From an uncultured Chloroflexota bacterium (GTDB taxonomy: Bacteria; Chloroflexota; Anaerolineae; Aggregatilineales; Phototrophicaceae), in assembly GCA_937974245.1 (NCBI GenBank), contig CALJKV010000114.1, positions 50,148-114,147 on the forward strand: 64,000 nucleotides of DNA, written 5' to 3'. The translations under genes and the position numbers were made by a program. A model generated the notes under the pieces. It saw only the letters and a program-made list of their open reading frames with translations. It was not told where the DNA came from and made no database searches. Positions 1 through 8,597 of this stretch are shown piece after piece (position 1 is the first letter of the stretch; the number at the start of each line of letters is the position of its first letter).

Positions 1-1611
1 CGCCGTGTGCCGCGCCTGTCAAATGTCCGCTTCCCGGATGCCGACCCGATTGTGGCGAAGTTCACTGAAGAATACCGCCACCACAAGGTGGACATTCTCC
101 TGGTGAACCCGCCTGCGCCGGATGGTGACATCTGGATTCGCAGCCAGCACCGGGTAGGTCGTCGCAGCCGCGAAAACATGATCTGGGGGCAGGTGTCGCT
201 GGCCCAGTTGGCCGCCGTGATGCACCCCGATTATTCGGTGGCGGTGATTGACGCCATCGCGGAACGCATGTCCTGGCCGGATTTCGAGGCGAAACTGCGC
301 GATTATTCCCCCAAGTACTATATCACCCAGATGACCGCCCCCACGCTCACCAACGACAATTTTGGTTGTTTCCTGGCGAAGTCTGTCGGCGCGTATACCA
401 TCGCTTTCGGCACGCATGTCACGCCGCTGGCTGTTGAAACCATGCGCCCCCATCCGTCGCTCGACTTCTGCCTGCGCGGTGAGCCGGAAGTGACGATGCG
501 CGAACTGGTGGATACCATTGAAGGCCGCACCGAATTCAGCCCGGAAATTGAGAAGCTGTATCGCAGCACCGATGAGGAATGGGAGCCGAAGGTGGCCGAG
601 CGACTGCCTAATAGTGACCAGTACGACCTCTCCCACGTGAAAGGCCTGGTCTGGCGGCGTGGCGCGGAAATCCTGCGTAACCCCGACCGCAACTTCATCC
701 CCAATCTGGATGACCTGCCGCTGCCCATGCACCATCTGCTGCCGCTCGATAAATACCGCACGCCGGTTCTGAGTGGGTCGTATCAGTTTATCGTAACGAG
801 CCGGGGCTGCACTGCCGGGTGCATCTACTGCATCAAGCATGTGAGCTACCAGGCCGGGTTACGCCTGCGCAGCCCGAAAAACGTCATAGCGGAAATCAAG
901 ATGCTCTACGACCTGGGTGTGAAGAACATCCACATGTACGCCGACCTCTTCACCGCTAATCGTGACCAGGTGATGGGCATTTGCCAGGAGATCATTGACA
1001 GCGGCCTCAAGATCGGTTTCACCTGTAACAGCCGCGTGGATTATGTTGACCAGGAAATGCTGCAAATGATGGCGAAAGCCGGCTGTAACACGATTTCCTG
1101 GGGCATCGAAAGCGCCAGTGAGGAAATCCTGAAGAAAGCCCGCAAAGGCACGACCGCAATCCGCGCGGAGCAGAGCGTCCAATGGGCGCATGAAGCCGGG
1201 ATCCGCAACCTGGGCTACTTCATTATCGGGCTGCCGGGTGAAACACGGGAGACAATCCAGGAAACGATTGACTTCAGCAAGAAGCTGCCGCTCGACCTGG
1301 CTATCTTCCATATCGCCGCGCCGTATCCTGGCACACCATTCTTCTTCATGGTGATGGAAAACAACTGGTTCCGCCCCGGCACGCGCTGGGAGCAGGTGGA
1401 TATGGACCAATCCACCGTCCTCCAATACAGCAATCTGAGTGCGGAAGACCTGGAGCAGGAAGCCCGCCGGGCAATGCGTGAGTGGATGTTCCGCCCCGGC
1501 CCGGTGATGACATACTTGAAGACGCTGCGGAACGTGGGTGCGCTGCGTTCAGCCATCAACGTCGGTTTCCAGCAGGCGAAGTGGGCGCTGTTCCCCAACG
1601 CCTCGCACTAA
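1..1611 (+). CDS. B12-binding-domain radical SAM protein (5' end may lie outside the window)
   Basis: The reading frame is open to the left edge. A GTG at position 7 could be the start (534 residues), but no ribosome binding site can be judged. Counting from that GTG, residues 28-170 look like the Rossmann-type cobalamin-binding domain seen in BchE-like and other class B radical SAM enzymes. A radical SAM core follows with the cluster motif C268-x3-C272-x2-C275, then TIM-barrel-like segments (a GIESA-type motif near residue 366 and a GLPGE-type motif near 408). The family carries out methyl transfer or radical rearrangement using S-adenosylmethionine and often cobalamin. The substrate cannot be read from the sequence. 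No partner gene lies downstream, because a terminator and a regulatory gene follow. Confidence 0.85.
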   Translation, partial: RRVPRLSNVRFPDADPIVAKFTEEYRHHKVDILLVNPPAPDGDIWIRSQHRVGRRSRENMIWGQVSLAQLAAVMHPDYSVAVIDAIAERMSWPDFEAKLRDYSPKYYITQMTAPTLTNDNFGCFLAKSVGAYTIAFGTHVTPLAVETMRPHPSLDFCLRGEPEVTMRELVDTIEGRTEFSPEIEKLYRSTDEEWEPKVAERLPNSDQYDLSHVKGLVWRRGAEILRNPDRNFIPNLDDLPLPMHHLLPLDKYRTPVLSGSYQFIVTSRGCTAGCIYCIKHVSYQAGLRLRSPKNVIAEIKMLYDLGVKNIHMYADLFTANRDQVMGICQEIIDSGLKIGFTCNSRVDYVDQEMLQMMAKAGCNTISWGIESASEEILKKARKGTTAIRAEQSVQWAHEAGIRNLGYFIIGLPGETRETIQETIDFSKKLPLDLAIFHIAAPYPGTPFFFMVMENNWFRPGTRWEQVDMDQSTVLQYSNLSAEDLEQEARRAMREWMFRPGPVMTYLKTLRNVGALRSAINVGFQQAKWALFPNASH

Positions 1612-1639
1612 TTACCGGCATACCAGACGATACGGAACG

Positions 1640-1666
1640 GGGGGCGCGATGCCCCCTGTTTTTATT
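1640..1666 (+). terminator. Intrinsic terminator after the radical SAM gene
   Basis: A perfect 6-bp G/C stem (GGGGGC at 1640-1645, GCCCCC at 1651-1656) with a 5-base loop is followed by a T-rich run. It lies 28 bases after the stop codon. Confidence 0.75.
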
Positions 1667-1733
1667 TCCCGCCGCCCCGATTCACACCTTTTACAAACCA
1701 AACATTTATAACAATTTCATACGACGCAAAGGC

Positions 1734-1760
1734 ATTGGCACCACATATGCCAATTATAAT
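1734..1760 (+). promoter_or_regulatory. Inverted repeat next to a TATAAT box before the receiver-kinase gene
   Basis: ATTGGCA (1734-1740) and TGCCAAT (1748-1754) form a perfect 7-bp inverted repeat with a 7-base spacer. It abuts TATAAT at 1755-1760, 41 bases before the start codon. There is no good -35 hexamer at 17-bp spacing, so the palindrome sits where an activator or repressor would act. The promoter and operator roles are inferred. Confidence 0.45.
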
Positions 1761-1801
1761 GGGGTTACACTATCATTCTGGACAGCGGAAATGAGCCGGA
1801 C

Positions 1802-2896
1802 ATGGCAACGATCCTTGTAGTAGACGACGAAAAACACATACGTGACTTCCTGGCGGACACACTTCACTATGCCGGATACAATACGATAGCTGCTGCGGAC
1901 GGTATCTCAGGGGCGGAACTTGCCGAAAAGCACGCGCCTGATCTGATTATTTCAGATGTCAATATGCCAAATCAGGGCGGATTCGAGATGCTGAAGCAAA
2001 TCCGAACGACGGCAAAGACAAATACCATTCCTGTGATTTTTCTGACAGCCGACGACAACGCGCCCGCTATACGCCGGGGCATGTTGAGTGGCGCAGAGGA
2101 CTATATTGCCAAGCCGGTTTCACCGCACGATCTCCTTTCCTCGGTGGAGGTGCAGCTCCAGAAACGCGCTACCCTGGAAGAAAAACACAATAGCACGCTC
2201 CAACTCCTGCGAAACAACATCCTTTACGCGCTGCCCCACGAACTGCGCACGCCATTGCACCTGATCTCCGGTTATGCCCATCTGCTCGAAATGGACGGCG
2301 GCAGAAGCGAGCCGGAGGACGTGCAGGAAAGCGCCCACTATATCAAGATGGCCGCCGCACGTCTGGAACGACTGATTGAAAATTACCTGGTCTTCGCCCA
2401 GCTCGAGCTGCTTCATACCAACCCCGACGAATTGCAGGCCGCGCAGAATCATCTCGTAAAGGACTGCGGGGCGATTATTGAGGAGGCTGCAAGCGCCAGC
2501 GCGATGGTCTTTGGCCGGAGCGATGATCTGCAGCTGGATGTCTGCCATCTGGCGCTACGTATTTCCGAGAAGAATCTCTACAAGGTTATCTTTGAATTAG
2601 CGGACAATGCCTTCAAGTTTTCTGAACCGGGTACGCCGGTCATGATAAACTCGAAACGCGAGGCTGATCGGCTTGTTATTGTTGTCTATGATGAAGGGCG
2701 CGGCATGTCCCCTGGGGAAACCGAGATTCTGGGAGCTTACATGCAGTTTGGACGTGAGTTGTACGAACAACAGGGCCTTGGTCTGGGCTTTACAGTTGCC
2801 AAACGGCTCGTTGAACTGCACGGCGGCGCGGTTAAGGTGGATTCACTGCCTGGCAAAGGTACGGCCATATCCATTCGCTTTTCAGCGGTTGGCTAG
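1802..2896 (+). CDS. Hybrid two-component protein: N-terminal receiver plus histidine kinase
   Basis: This 364-residue soluble protein starts with a canonical receiver domain (acidic pair D8-D9, phospho-acceptor D52, Lys in the IAKPV motif near residue 103). A HisKA dimerisation domain follows with the H-box PHELRTP near residue 145, then an HATPase_c domain with N-box (ELADNAFKF), G1 (DEGRGM) and G2 (GLGLGF) motifs. There is no membrane segment and no DNA-binding output domain. The receiver-first order is typical of cytoplasmic kinases that take phosphate from another kinase or tune their own activity through the receiver. No cognate regulator is adjacent, since the next genes are the convergent sdh operon. 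The input signal is unknown. Confidence 0.9.
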   Translation: MATILVVDDEKHIRDFLADTLHYAGYNTIAAADGISGAELAEKHAPDLIISDVNMPNQGGFEMLKQIRTTAKTNTIPVIFLTADDNAPAIRRGMLSGAEDYIAKPVSPHDLLSSVEVQLQKRATLEEKHNSTLQLLRNNILYALPHELRTPLHLISGYAHLLEMDGGRSEPEDVQESAHYIKMAAARLERLIENYLVFAQLELLHTNPDELQAAQNHLVKDCGAIIEEAASASAMVFGRSDDLQLDVCHLALRISEKNLYKVIFELADNAFKFSEPGTPVMINSKREADRLVIVVYDEGRGMSPGETEILGAYMQFGRELYEQQGLGLGFTVAKRLVELHGGAVKVDSLPGKGTAISIRFSAVG

Positions 2897-2916
2897 AGAT
2901 TTCGTGGAATCTTCCC

Positions 2917-2949
2917 ATAGGGGCATGACACACATCATGCCCCTATTTT
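2917..2949 (+). terminator. Terminator hairpin between convergent genes
   Basis: A perfect 12-bp stem (2917-2928 with 2935-2946) and a 6-base loop are followed by a short T run. It sits between the receiver-kinase gene and the 3' end of sdhB. The hairpin could also slow transcription from the other side, but no T-run is present in that orientation. Confidence 0.75.
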
Positions 2950-2964
2950 GATTCCGACTTACGT

Positions 2965-3747
2965 CTATTCGTGGGTTGGGATGTCTTTCGGGTTGATAAT
3001 CCCTTTTGGTGAACCACGCATAATTGCCAGTTTGACTTCGCCAATTGCACGGGTGACAGAAATGCCACGCGGGCAGGCTGGCGTGCAGTTGTAGACGGTA
3101 CGACAGCGCCACACGCCATCCGGTTCAGCCAGGATATCTATGCGCTCTTTAGCCGCCTGGTCACGGGTGTCGAAGATGAAACGGTGTGCCTGGATGATGG
3201 CTGCCGGGCCAACATACTTCCCATTTGCCCAGAAGCTGGGACAGGAAGTCGTGCAGCAGGCACACAGAATACAGTTCGTCGTGTCGTCAAAAATCGCCCG
3301 ATCATCCGCCGTTTGCAGGCGTTCACGCCCGTCCGCCGGGAGTGGGTCATTGTTCACGTAGAAGGGCATCACCGAGCGGTAATGGTCGAAGAACGGCTCC
3401 ATATCCACGATGAGGTCTTTAATAACCGGCAGGCCGAGGATCGGCTCAACCTGAATTTTCGCCCCCACGTCACGGATGAGCAGCTTGCAGGCCAGACGGT
3501 TGCGGCCATTAATCCGCATCGCATCCGAGCCGCAGATACCACTGGAACACGAGCGGCGGAACGAGAGCGTACCATCCTGCTCCCACTTCACACGGTGCAG
3601 CATTTCGAGTACGCGGTTGGTTGGTTCAACATCTTTCAGGACATATTCCTGCCAGTACGGTTTATCTTTACCGGGAATTTCCGGGTTATAGCGTCGAATT
3701 TTGAAAGTCACGTCCATGATTGTGTCCAATTCCTGGTATCCAGCCAT
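2965..3747 (-). CDS. sdhB: Succinate dehydrogenase iron-sulfur subunit
   Basis: This 260-residue protein is the electron-transfer subunit of complex II, passing electrons from the flavoprotein to the membrane quinone site. The [2Fe-2S] ligands are C67, C72, D75 and C87, with Asp at the third position as in E. coli SdhB. The motif CILCACCTTSC (159-169) and the later C215 and C221-x3-C225 cysteines supply the [4Fe-4S] and [3Fe-4S] clusters. It is the last gene of the sdhCD-sdhA-sdhB operon, 170 bases after sdhA. The first ATG lacks an obvious ribosome binding site. An internal ATG at 3717 (residue 11) is an alternative start and gives a more standard N-terminus. Confidence 0.95.
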   Translation of the reverse strand: MAGYQELDTIMDVTFKIRRYNPEIPGKDKPYWQEYVLKDVEPTNRVLEMLHRVKWEQDGTLSFRRSCSSGICGSDAMRINGRNRLACKLLIRDVGAKIQVEPILGLPVIKDLIVDMEPFFDHYRSVMPFYVNNDPLPADGRERLQTADDRAIFDDTTNCILCACCTTSCPSFWANGKYVGPAAIIQAHRFIFDTRDQAAKERIDILAEPDGVWRCRTVYNCTPACPRGISVTRAIGEVKLAIMRGSPKGIINPKDIPTHE

Positions 3748-3917
3748 TTAACTTAACACTGGTACACGGTCAGGTCATTTATTGAAAAACAGCTTGTTTG
3801 CCGGGAAAAATGTGTTTCAGACCCACTTTCTTCCCGGCAGTTAATTACTGACGTTACGCGCTTCTCGCGTAGAGACAGTGGATTAAGCCCGCTGCCCCAG
3901 GCACGCACGTTTCGCAC

Positions 3918-5741
3918 TTAATACGTGCGTTCTTTCGGCTTGAACCGTTCATCCTGTTCCATCAACGACAGATTCACTTTCTTATCGAAATTGAGTTCCG
4001 TGTTGATCGGCCCGGCAATAGCGGCTGCGCTCCCCTTATAAGTGGCGAGAGTATGCACCATCCAGTTGACATCATCGCGATCCTTATAGTCTTCGCGGCT
4101 ATGAGCGCCCCGGCTTTCGGTGCGGGCCACCGCCGATTCCGCCGTGATTTGCGCCAGGTCGAGCAGGCAGCCCAGTTCCCAGGCTTCCATCAGGTCGGTA
4201 TTGAACTTGTGCCCATGATCGTCAATCACGACTTCGTTGCGATAGCGTTCGCGCAGTCCCTTAATCGATTCTACTGCCGACTTCATGCCGTTTTCTTCAC
4301 GGAATACGCCGACATGATCCATCATGACCTGCTGCATTTCGTTCCGCAGTTCGTAAGCGCGGGCTTTACCCTTGTTATTGCGGATACGGTTGAGTTCGGC
4401 TTCAATCTCACCGGTGGGATTGGGTGGGAGCGGGACGAAATCAGCCTGTTTGACATATTCGGCCATCTTCATACCACCACGCCGTCCGAAAACTACCAGA
4501 TCAACCAGCGAGTTCGTGCCTAAACGATTCGCGCCGTGTGCACTCACACAGGCACATTCTCCGGCGGCGTACAGCCCCGGCAGCACTGTCCAGTTAGCGT
4601 CCAACACGACTTCGGCGTTCACGTTGGTCGGAATCCCGCCCATCGCGTAGTGCGCCGTTGGTTGGATAGGCATCGGTTCGGTGAGCGGGTCAACACCCAC
4701 ATAGGTGCGGCAGGTATCCAGCGTTTCGGCCAGAGCATGGCGCACATGGTCGTCGTCAATGCGGCGGGTTTCTCCGGCTTCGGCCAGGTAGCGGTTGACG
4801 GTTTCCGGGCGAATATCCAGGTAAACATAATTCTTACCTTTAACGCCATTCCCGGCGCGTACTTCCAGGTAAATCGAACGGCTGACTACGTCACGACTGG
4901 CGAGATCTTTAATATTAGGGGCGTATTTTTCCATGAAGCGTTCGCCCTTGCCGTTAATCAGTACGCCGCCTTCACCGCGAATACCTTCGGTCAGCAGTAC
5001 GCCCAGCCCATACAGCCCGGTAGGGTGGAACTGGAAGAACTCCATGTCCTGCATGGGGATGCCCCGGCGGAACAGCACCGCGGTGCCGTCACCGGTCAGG
5101 GTATGAGCATTGCTGGAAATCTGCCAGACACGCCCCCACCCGCCCGTCGCAAACATCAGGGCTTTGGCATGGAACACATGTAGTTCGCCCGTTCCAAGCT
5201 GGACGGCGATCACTCCGGCGACCTTGCCATTGTTCATAATCAGGTCTACGACATGGTATTCGTCGAAGAACTTCACGTCATCCTTGATGCACTGCTGGTA
5301 AAGGGTTTGCAGAATCATGTGGCCGGTACGGTCCGCCGAGTGGCAGGCGCGACGTACTGGTTTTTCGCCAAAGTTGCTGGTATGCCCGCCAAAACGACGC
5401 TGGCTGATGCGGCCTTCCGGAGTGCGATCAAAGGGCAGCCCCATGTGTTCCAGTTCGACAACTGCATCAATGGCTTCTTCGGCCAGCACCATCGCAGCGT
5501 CCTGGTCAGCCAGGTAGTCGCCACCTTTCACAGTGTCGTAAGCGTGCCACAGGGGTTTGTCTTCTTCCAGGTTGCCCAGCGCTGCGCCGATGCCACCCAG
5601 TGCTGCCCCGGTGTGGCTGCGGGACGGGTACAGCTTGCTGATCACTGCCACCTTCGCACCGCCCAGAACGGCATAGCGAGCAGCCATCAGCCCGGCGCCA
5701 CCAGCACCAACGATAACGGCATCAAATTGATGTGTCTGCAT
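3918..5741 (-). CDS. sdhA: Succinate dehydrogenase flavoprotein subunit
   Basis: This 607-residue catalytic subunit of complex II oxidises succinate to fumarate on the cytoplasmic face. The FAD Rossmann motif GAGGAG is at residues 12-17. The SRSHT motif places H43 where the covalent FAD link forms in the family. Later motifs are the EGIRGEGG capping/active-site loop and RLGTNSL near the end of the FAD domain. The start is supported by AAGGAG eight bases upstream of the ATG. It lies 79 bases after the fused membrane-anchor gene and 170 bases before sdhB, all on one strand, so it is the middle gene of the operon. Confidence 0.96.
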   Translation of the reverse strand: MQTHQFDAVIVGAGGAGLMAARYAVLGGAKVAVISKLYPSRSHTGAALGGIGAALGNLEEDKPLWHAYDTVKGGDYLADQDAAMVLAEEAIDAVVELEHMGLPFDRTPEGRISQRRFGGHTSNFGEKPVRRACHSADRTGHMILQTLYQQCIKDDVKFFDEYHVVDLIMNNGKVAGVIAVQLGTGELHVFHAKALMFATGGWGRVWQISSNAHTLTGDGTAVLFRRGIPMQDMEFFQFHPTGLYGLGVLLTEGIRGEGGVLINGKGERFMEKYAPNIKDLASRDVVSRSIYLEVRAGNGVKGKNYVYLDIRPETVNRYLAEAGETRRIDDDHVRHALAETLDTCRTYVGVDPLTEPMPIQPTAHYAMGGIPTNVNAEVVLDANWTVLPGLYAAGECACVSAHGANRLGTNSLVDLVVFGRRGGMKMAEYVKQADFVPLPPNPTGEIEAELNRIRNNKGKARAYELRNEMQQVMMDHVGVFREENGMKSAVESIKGLRERYRNEVVIDDHGHKFNTDLMEAWELGCLLDLAQITAESAVARTESRGAHSREDYKDRDDVNWMVHTLATYKGSAAAIAGPINTELNFDKKVNLSLMEQDERFKPKERTY

Positions 5742-5820
5742 GAATATTGCTCCTTCAAGCTGACCGGCAAGCCTGCATGACTCAGGCTGACCGGGAAATA
5801 GTTCTCAGTATATTTGAAAT

Positions 5821-6825
5821 TTATTGATGCAGGGATTCAGCAGCACGCTGCGCCATTTCGATAGCGGTGCTGTCAATCGTGCCGATGAGCGCCAGGGTGC
5901 CGACGATAATCAACACCAGTGCACCAATCAATGAAACATAGACCATGCCACGCCGCAGAGTCGGGTTTTTGGCTGTGTAGTCGGTCAGCACGTAGCGCAG
6001 ACCATTAAAGCCATGAATCACCACTAGCGCCAGTAGGCCAAAGTCATACAACCGCCAGATTGCCACGCCACCCAGGAACATATTCCAGCGGGCAGCGACA
6101 AACTCGACAGCCGTTCCGCTGACATTGACTGCGTCCGTGCCTACAACAGTGAAATTGGCAGCGGTGATGTCGAACACGCCTTGAATGACGTGCATCATCG
6201 CCAGATGACCGAACACCAGTGGGATAATCAGCAGGCCGCTGATCCGCATGTATGACCACCAGAAACGCTCAACCGCGCTGCCGGCTTTATCGGATTTCTT
6301 TTCACCGCCACCGGCAATCAACCCTTGCAGGAACGAGAACAGCACACCGGCTACAATCGCCACAACGATGCCGACCACGAACGGGATTTGCGCCCGCAGG
6401 ACATCCATGAGTGGGAGCACCTGGCTGTCGCCACTGTAGAAATTCAGCACATGACCGAACATCCCGATAAAGACCGGTATAAGGATAATGGCAGCACCTG
6501 CCAGCACCATCCATGCCGCCCGTTCCTGGTACTTCCACCACTTGGGACGGAAGTCAATAAGAATAATACGGAAGCCGTTCAAGGCATGGTAAACGACGGC
6601 GCCGACCAGCAAGAACTCGCCAATCGTGAAGAGCGGCGTCTGGTAGGTGGCAATCGCTTCGACATACAATTCCGGGTATAGCAGCGCCCAGGATGTATCA
6701 ATAATATGCAGGGTGATAAACAGTACGACGCCCAGCCCACTCAGACGGTGGAGTACCCAACTCCACTGGCCGATGGCGCCGCGATACCGAAGGGTTTCGC
6801 TAACTGTAAGTACGAGGGAAGTCAA
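5821..6825 (-). CDS. Succinate dehydrogenase membrane anchor, SdhC and SdhD fused in one chain
   Basis: This 334-residue integral membrane protein holds both anchor halves of complex II. The N-terminal half looks like SdhC: HRLSG at 26-30, about three helices, and YHALNGFR with H80 as candidate haem ligand. Residues about 185-317 look like SdhD: RISG at 194-197, H207/H212, H271 and a LTDY motif. Between them lie an extra hydrophobic helix (about 147-171) and a charged linker (GEKKSDK). The extra helix would return the chain to the cytoplasm so that the SdhD half starts on its usual side. The start codon is TTG, chosen because AGGAGG lies eight bases upstream. It is the first gene of the sdh operon. 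The two-gene arrangement is usual, so the fusion is notable. Confidence 0.88.
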   Translation of the reverse strand: MTSLVLTVSETLRYRGAIGQWSWVLHRLSGLGVVLFITLHIIDTSWALLYPELYVEAIATYQTPLFTIGEFLLVGAVVYHALNGFRIILIDFRPKWWKYQERAAWMVLAGAAIILIPVFIGMFGHVLNFYSGDSQVLPLMDVLRAQIPFVVGIVVAIVAGVLFSFLQGLIAGGGEKKSDKAGSAVERFWWSYMRISGLLIIPLVFGHLAMMHVIQGVFDITAANFTVVGTDAVNVSGTAVEFVAARWNMFLGGVAIWRLYDFGLLALVVIHGFNGLRYVLTDYTAKNPTLRRGMVYVSLIGALVLIIVGTLALIGTIDSTAIEMAQRAAESLHQ

Positions 6826-6898
6826 AGCACAATCCTCCTATACAATGACCAGGTGGCTGCAAAAAAAGCGCACAAAAAACAGGCATAGATTGACGCGG

Positions 6899-6926
6899 AT
6901 TATAACACCCGGCTAATCTTACGCAA
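6899..6926 (-). promoter_or_regulatory. Sigma-70-type promoter of the sdh operon
   Basis: On the minus strand, TTGCGT (6921-6926) is followed after 16 bases by a consensus TATAAT (6899-6904). This predicts a leader of roughly 65 bases before the TTG start of the anchor gene. The rest of the roughly 430-base space up to the next gene shows no coding sequence. Confidence 0.6.
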
Positions 6927-7142
6927 ATCTATCATAGATATAGGTGATGGATGTCATGTGCATTATGAACTTTTGTCTCAGAGCATTGGGAGCAAAAAAA
7001 TCAAAAACGCTGGGGAGATTGGGTAGTATGTGGTTCAAAACAGGACAGGTCTGACGGGCAAAACTGTAGTTTTAGGGGATGACTGACTGCACCCCCTGGT
7101 TGAACGGATCTGGTTGATCGGTTATATGGAAAATGCGCTGCT

Positions 7143-7706
7143 TCACGCGCCTTCGTATGCCTGACGCAGCCACGCAAGGAGTTCATCATCAATCTCACCA
7201 ATATCGGTCACTTTGACCAGATGCGAAACCATACCGTTGAAGCCGCCTTCTGTCAGGCGCTCGGTTGGCGTAACACCTTTGAGCTTGATCCCTACATCCA
7301 TGCGTGTTTTGGTTGCGGGCTTCAGGCAGGCGAACTGTTTACTCCGGCGAAGGCTAACATACGCCATCATCGGCACCACCTGGATGTCGTCGCCAAACGC
7401 CATAATCTCCTGCAACAGCCGTTCATAGATCGGACGCATTGCCACTTTCGCGCCGGTGTACTGCTTCTCGATCAAAGAGTCGCGATCACCTTGCAAGGCG
7501 GCAGCACTCTGCTTCAACGAATGCGCGATCATGTTGGCGTAGCCATGCGTGATGCCATGCGTTTCTTTGAGAAACTTGATGATTTCACCGTGCTTCTTAA
7601 TACCGGATGATCGCGCAACAGCGACCCATTCGTCAAGTGATTTGCCGGTCTTGTCTTTCAGGTTCTCCGCCATCTTCTCAAATTCAGCGTTGGAATCCCG
7701 CGCCAT
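7143..7706 (-). CDS. DUF4287/DUF5655-type protein
   Basis: This 187-residue soluble protein has an N-terminal region (about 1-75) with the look of DUF4287: a GKSLDEWV motif and a KHGEIIKFLK..HGITHGYAN stretch. The C-terminal region (about 85-185) resembles DUF5655, a domain with a conserved FACLKP-type core. No catalytic role is established for either. The start at 7706 is chosen because a GAGAGGAGAG stretch lies just upstream. A longer frame to 7781 would run through the promoter and palindrome. It is transcribed alone. The palindrome over its promoter suggests tight regulation. Confidence 0.75.
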   Translation of the reverse strand: MARDSNAEFEKMAENLKDKTGKSLDEWVAVARSSGIKKHGEIIKFLKETHGITHGYANMIAHSLKQSAAALQGDRDSLIEKQYTGAKVAMRPIYERLLQEIMAFGDDIQVVPMMAYVSLRRSKQFACLKPATKTRMDVGIKLKGVTPTERLTEGGFNGMVSHLVKVTDIGEIDDELLAWLRQAYEGA

Positions 7707-7744
7707 GATTGTATTCTCTCCTCTCTCAATCAACCTCAAAACAA

Positions 7745-7781
7745 TTGTTCTACCATAACATAGAACAAATGATTGAGTCAA
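7745..7781 (-). promoter_or_regulatory. Promoter with overlapping 8-bp inverted repeat
   Basis: On the minus strand, TTGACT (7776-7781) and TATGGT (7752-7757) are 18 bases apart and precede the DUF4287 gene. An inverted repeat, TTGTTCTA (7745-7752) and TAGAACAA (7761-7768), spans the -10 region. This is the classic place for a repressor operator. The regulator is unknown. Confidence 0.5.
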
Positions 7782-7819
7782 CCAGGATGCAAATCAAGCA
7801 GGGCAATCACAACAAGGCG

Positions 7820-7848
7820 AAAAACAGACAAGGGGCCTAAGCCCCTTG
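7820..7848 (-). terminator. Intrinsic terminator of the winged-helix regulator gene
   Basis: On the minus strand a perfect 8-bp stem (CAAGGGGC with GCCCCTTG, 7829-7848) with a 4-base loop is followed by TCTGTTTTT. It lies 30 bases past the stop codon of the regulator. Confidence 0.8.
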
Positions 7849-7877
7849 CGTCAATACAGATTAATCTTGCCAGCGCG

Positions 7878-8597
7878 TTATACTCGTTGTTCGTTGGCCT
7901 CGTCAAGCTGGCAAACCTGCGCTTTAATCGTATACCCACGCCCGTGCCGCGACTGAATCAATGTAGGATGGTCCGGGTCGCTTTCCAGCTTGAGCCGCAG
8001 GTTGCGGATATGGTTACGTACCAGGGCGGAATCGCCGGACCCATTCGGATACTGCCAGACATCGGCTAAGAGGCGTTCGGTTGAATGCAGTTGATGCGGC
8101 GCATTGCACAAAAATGCCAGCAGTTCATACTCGACTCGCGTGAGCATCACCGGGCGATCATTCACTATGACCGTTAAGTTACCCGGATTGAGTTCGAGTA
8201 CCGGCAGTACCACATCCTGGTCGTTGAAAGCCGCCCGGCGCAGGTGGGCCCGCAGGCGCGCCGCCAGTTCCTTCGCCATGAATGGCCTGCGTAAATAGTC
8301 GTCGCCGCCCGCATTCAAGGCATCGGCTGCTGTATGGATGGTGTCCGGGCTGGTAGTGAAGATGACCGGTATGTGGTTGATTTGAGTATTTTGTCGGATT
8401 TTACGGCACAACGATAATCCATCCACCCCATTCAAAGAGAGGTTTATCAGGCAGGCATCGGGCCGGTTGTTCACCAGAATTGACCAGGCATCTCTGGCAT
8501 TATTGGTATGCCGCGTCGCATATCCTTCTCGCAGGAGCAGTGCATTCAGCATCTCCGACTCAGGGAAATCATGATCTACTACGAGGATTGTGGGCAT
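7878..8597 (-). CDS. OmpR/PhoB-type regulator with a degenerate receiver
   Basis: This 239-residue protein has an N-terminal receiver-like domain (1-120) and a C-terminal winged-helix DNA-binding domain (about 135-230, ending in the usual HGRGY hairpin). Aligned by eye with PhoB, the phospho-acceptor Asp is Asn (N52 in CLINLSLNG) and the conserved Lys before Pro is Arg (R104 in YLRRPF). The acidic pocket reads DHD (8-10). The Thr at 81-82 is kept. The fold seems intact while phosphorylation chemistry is probably lost, as in other atypical receivers that act by dimer state or ligand. No histidine kinase is adjacent. It is probably a monocistronic gene, ending at a strong terminator. Confidence 0.88.
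   Translation of the reverse strand: MPTILVVDHDFPESEMLNALLLREGYATRHTNNARDAWSILVNNRPDACLINLSLNGVDGLSLCRKIRQNTQINHIPVIFTTSPDTIHTAADALNAGGDDYLRRPFMAKELAARLRAHLRRAAFNDQDVVLPVLELNPGNLTVIVNDRPVMLTRVEYELLAFLCNAPHQLHSTERLLADVWQYPNGSGDSALVRNHIRNLRLKLESDPDHPTLIQSRHGRGYTIKAQVCQLDEANEQRV

Noticed and set aside
3184..3756. A 190-codon plus-strand frame across sdhB
   Set aside because: It is antisense to a gene with complete iron-sulfur motifs and has no family features.
3797..3841. Inverted repeat TTGCCGGGAA/TTCCCGGCAG between sdhA and sdhB as a terminator
   Set aside because: It has a long loop and no T-run on the transcribed strand. It might be an mRNA processing or stability hairpin, but nothing decides it.
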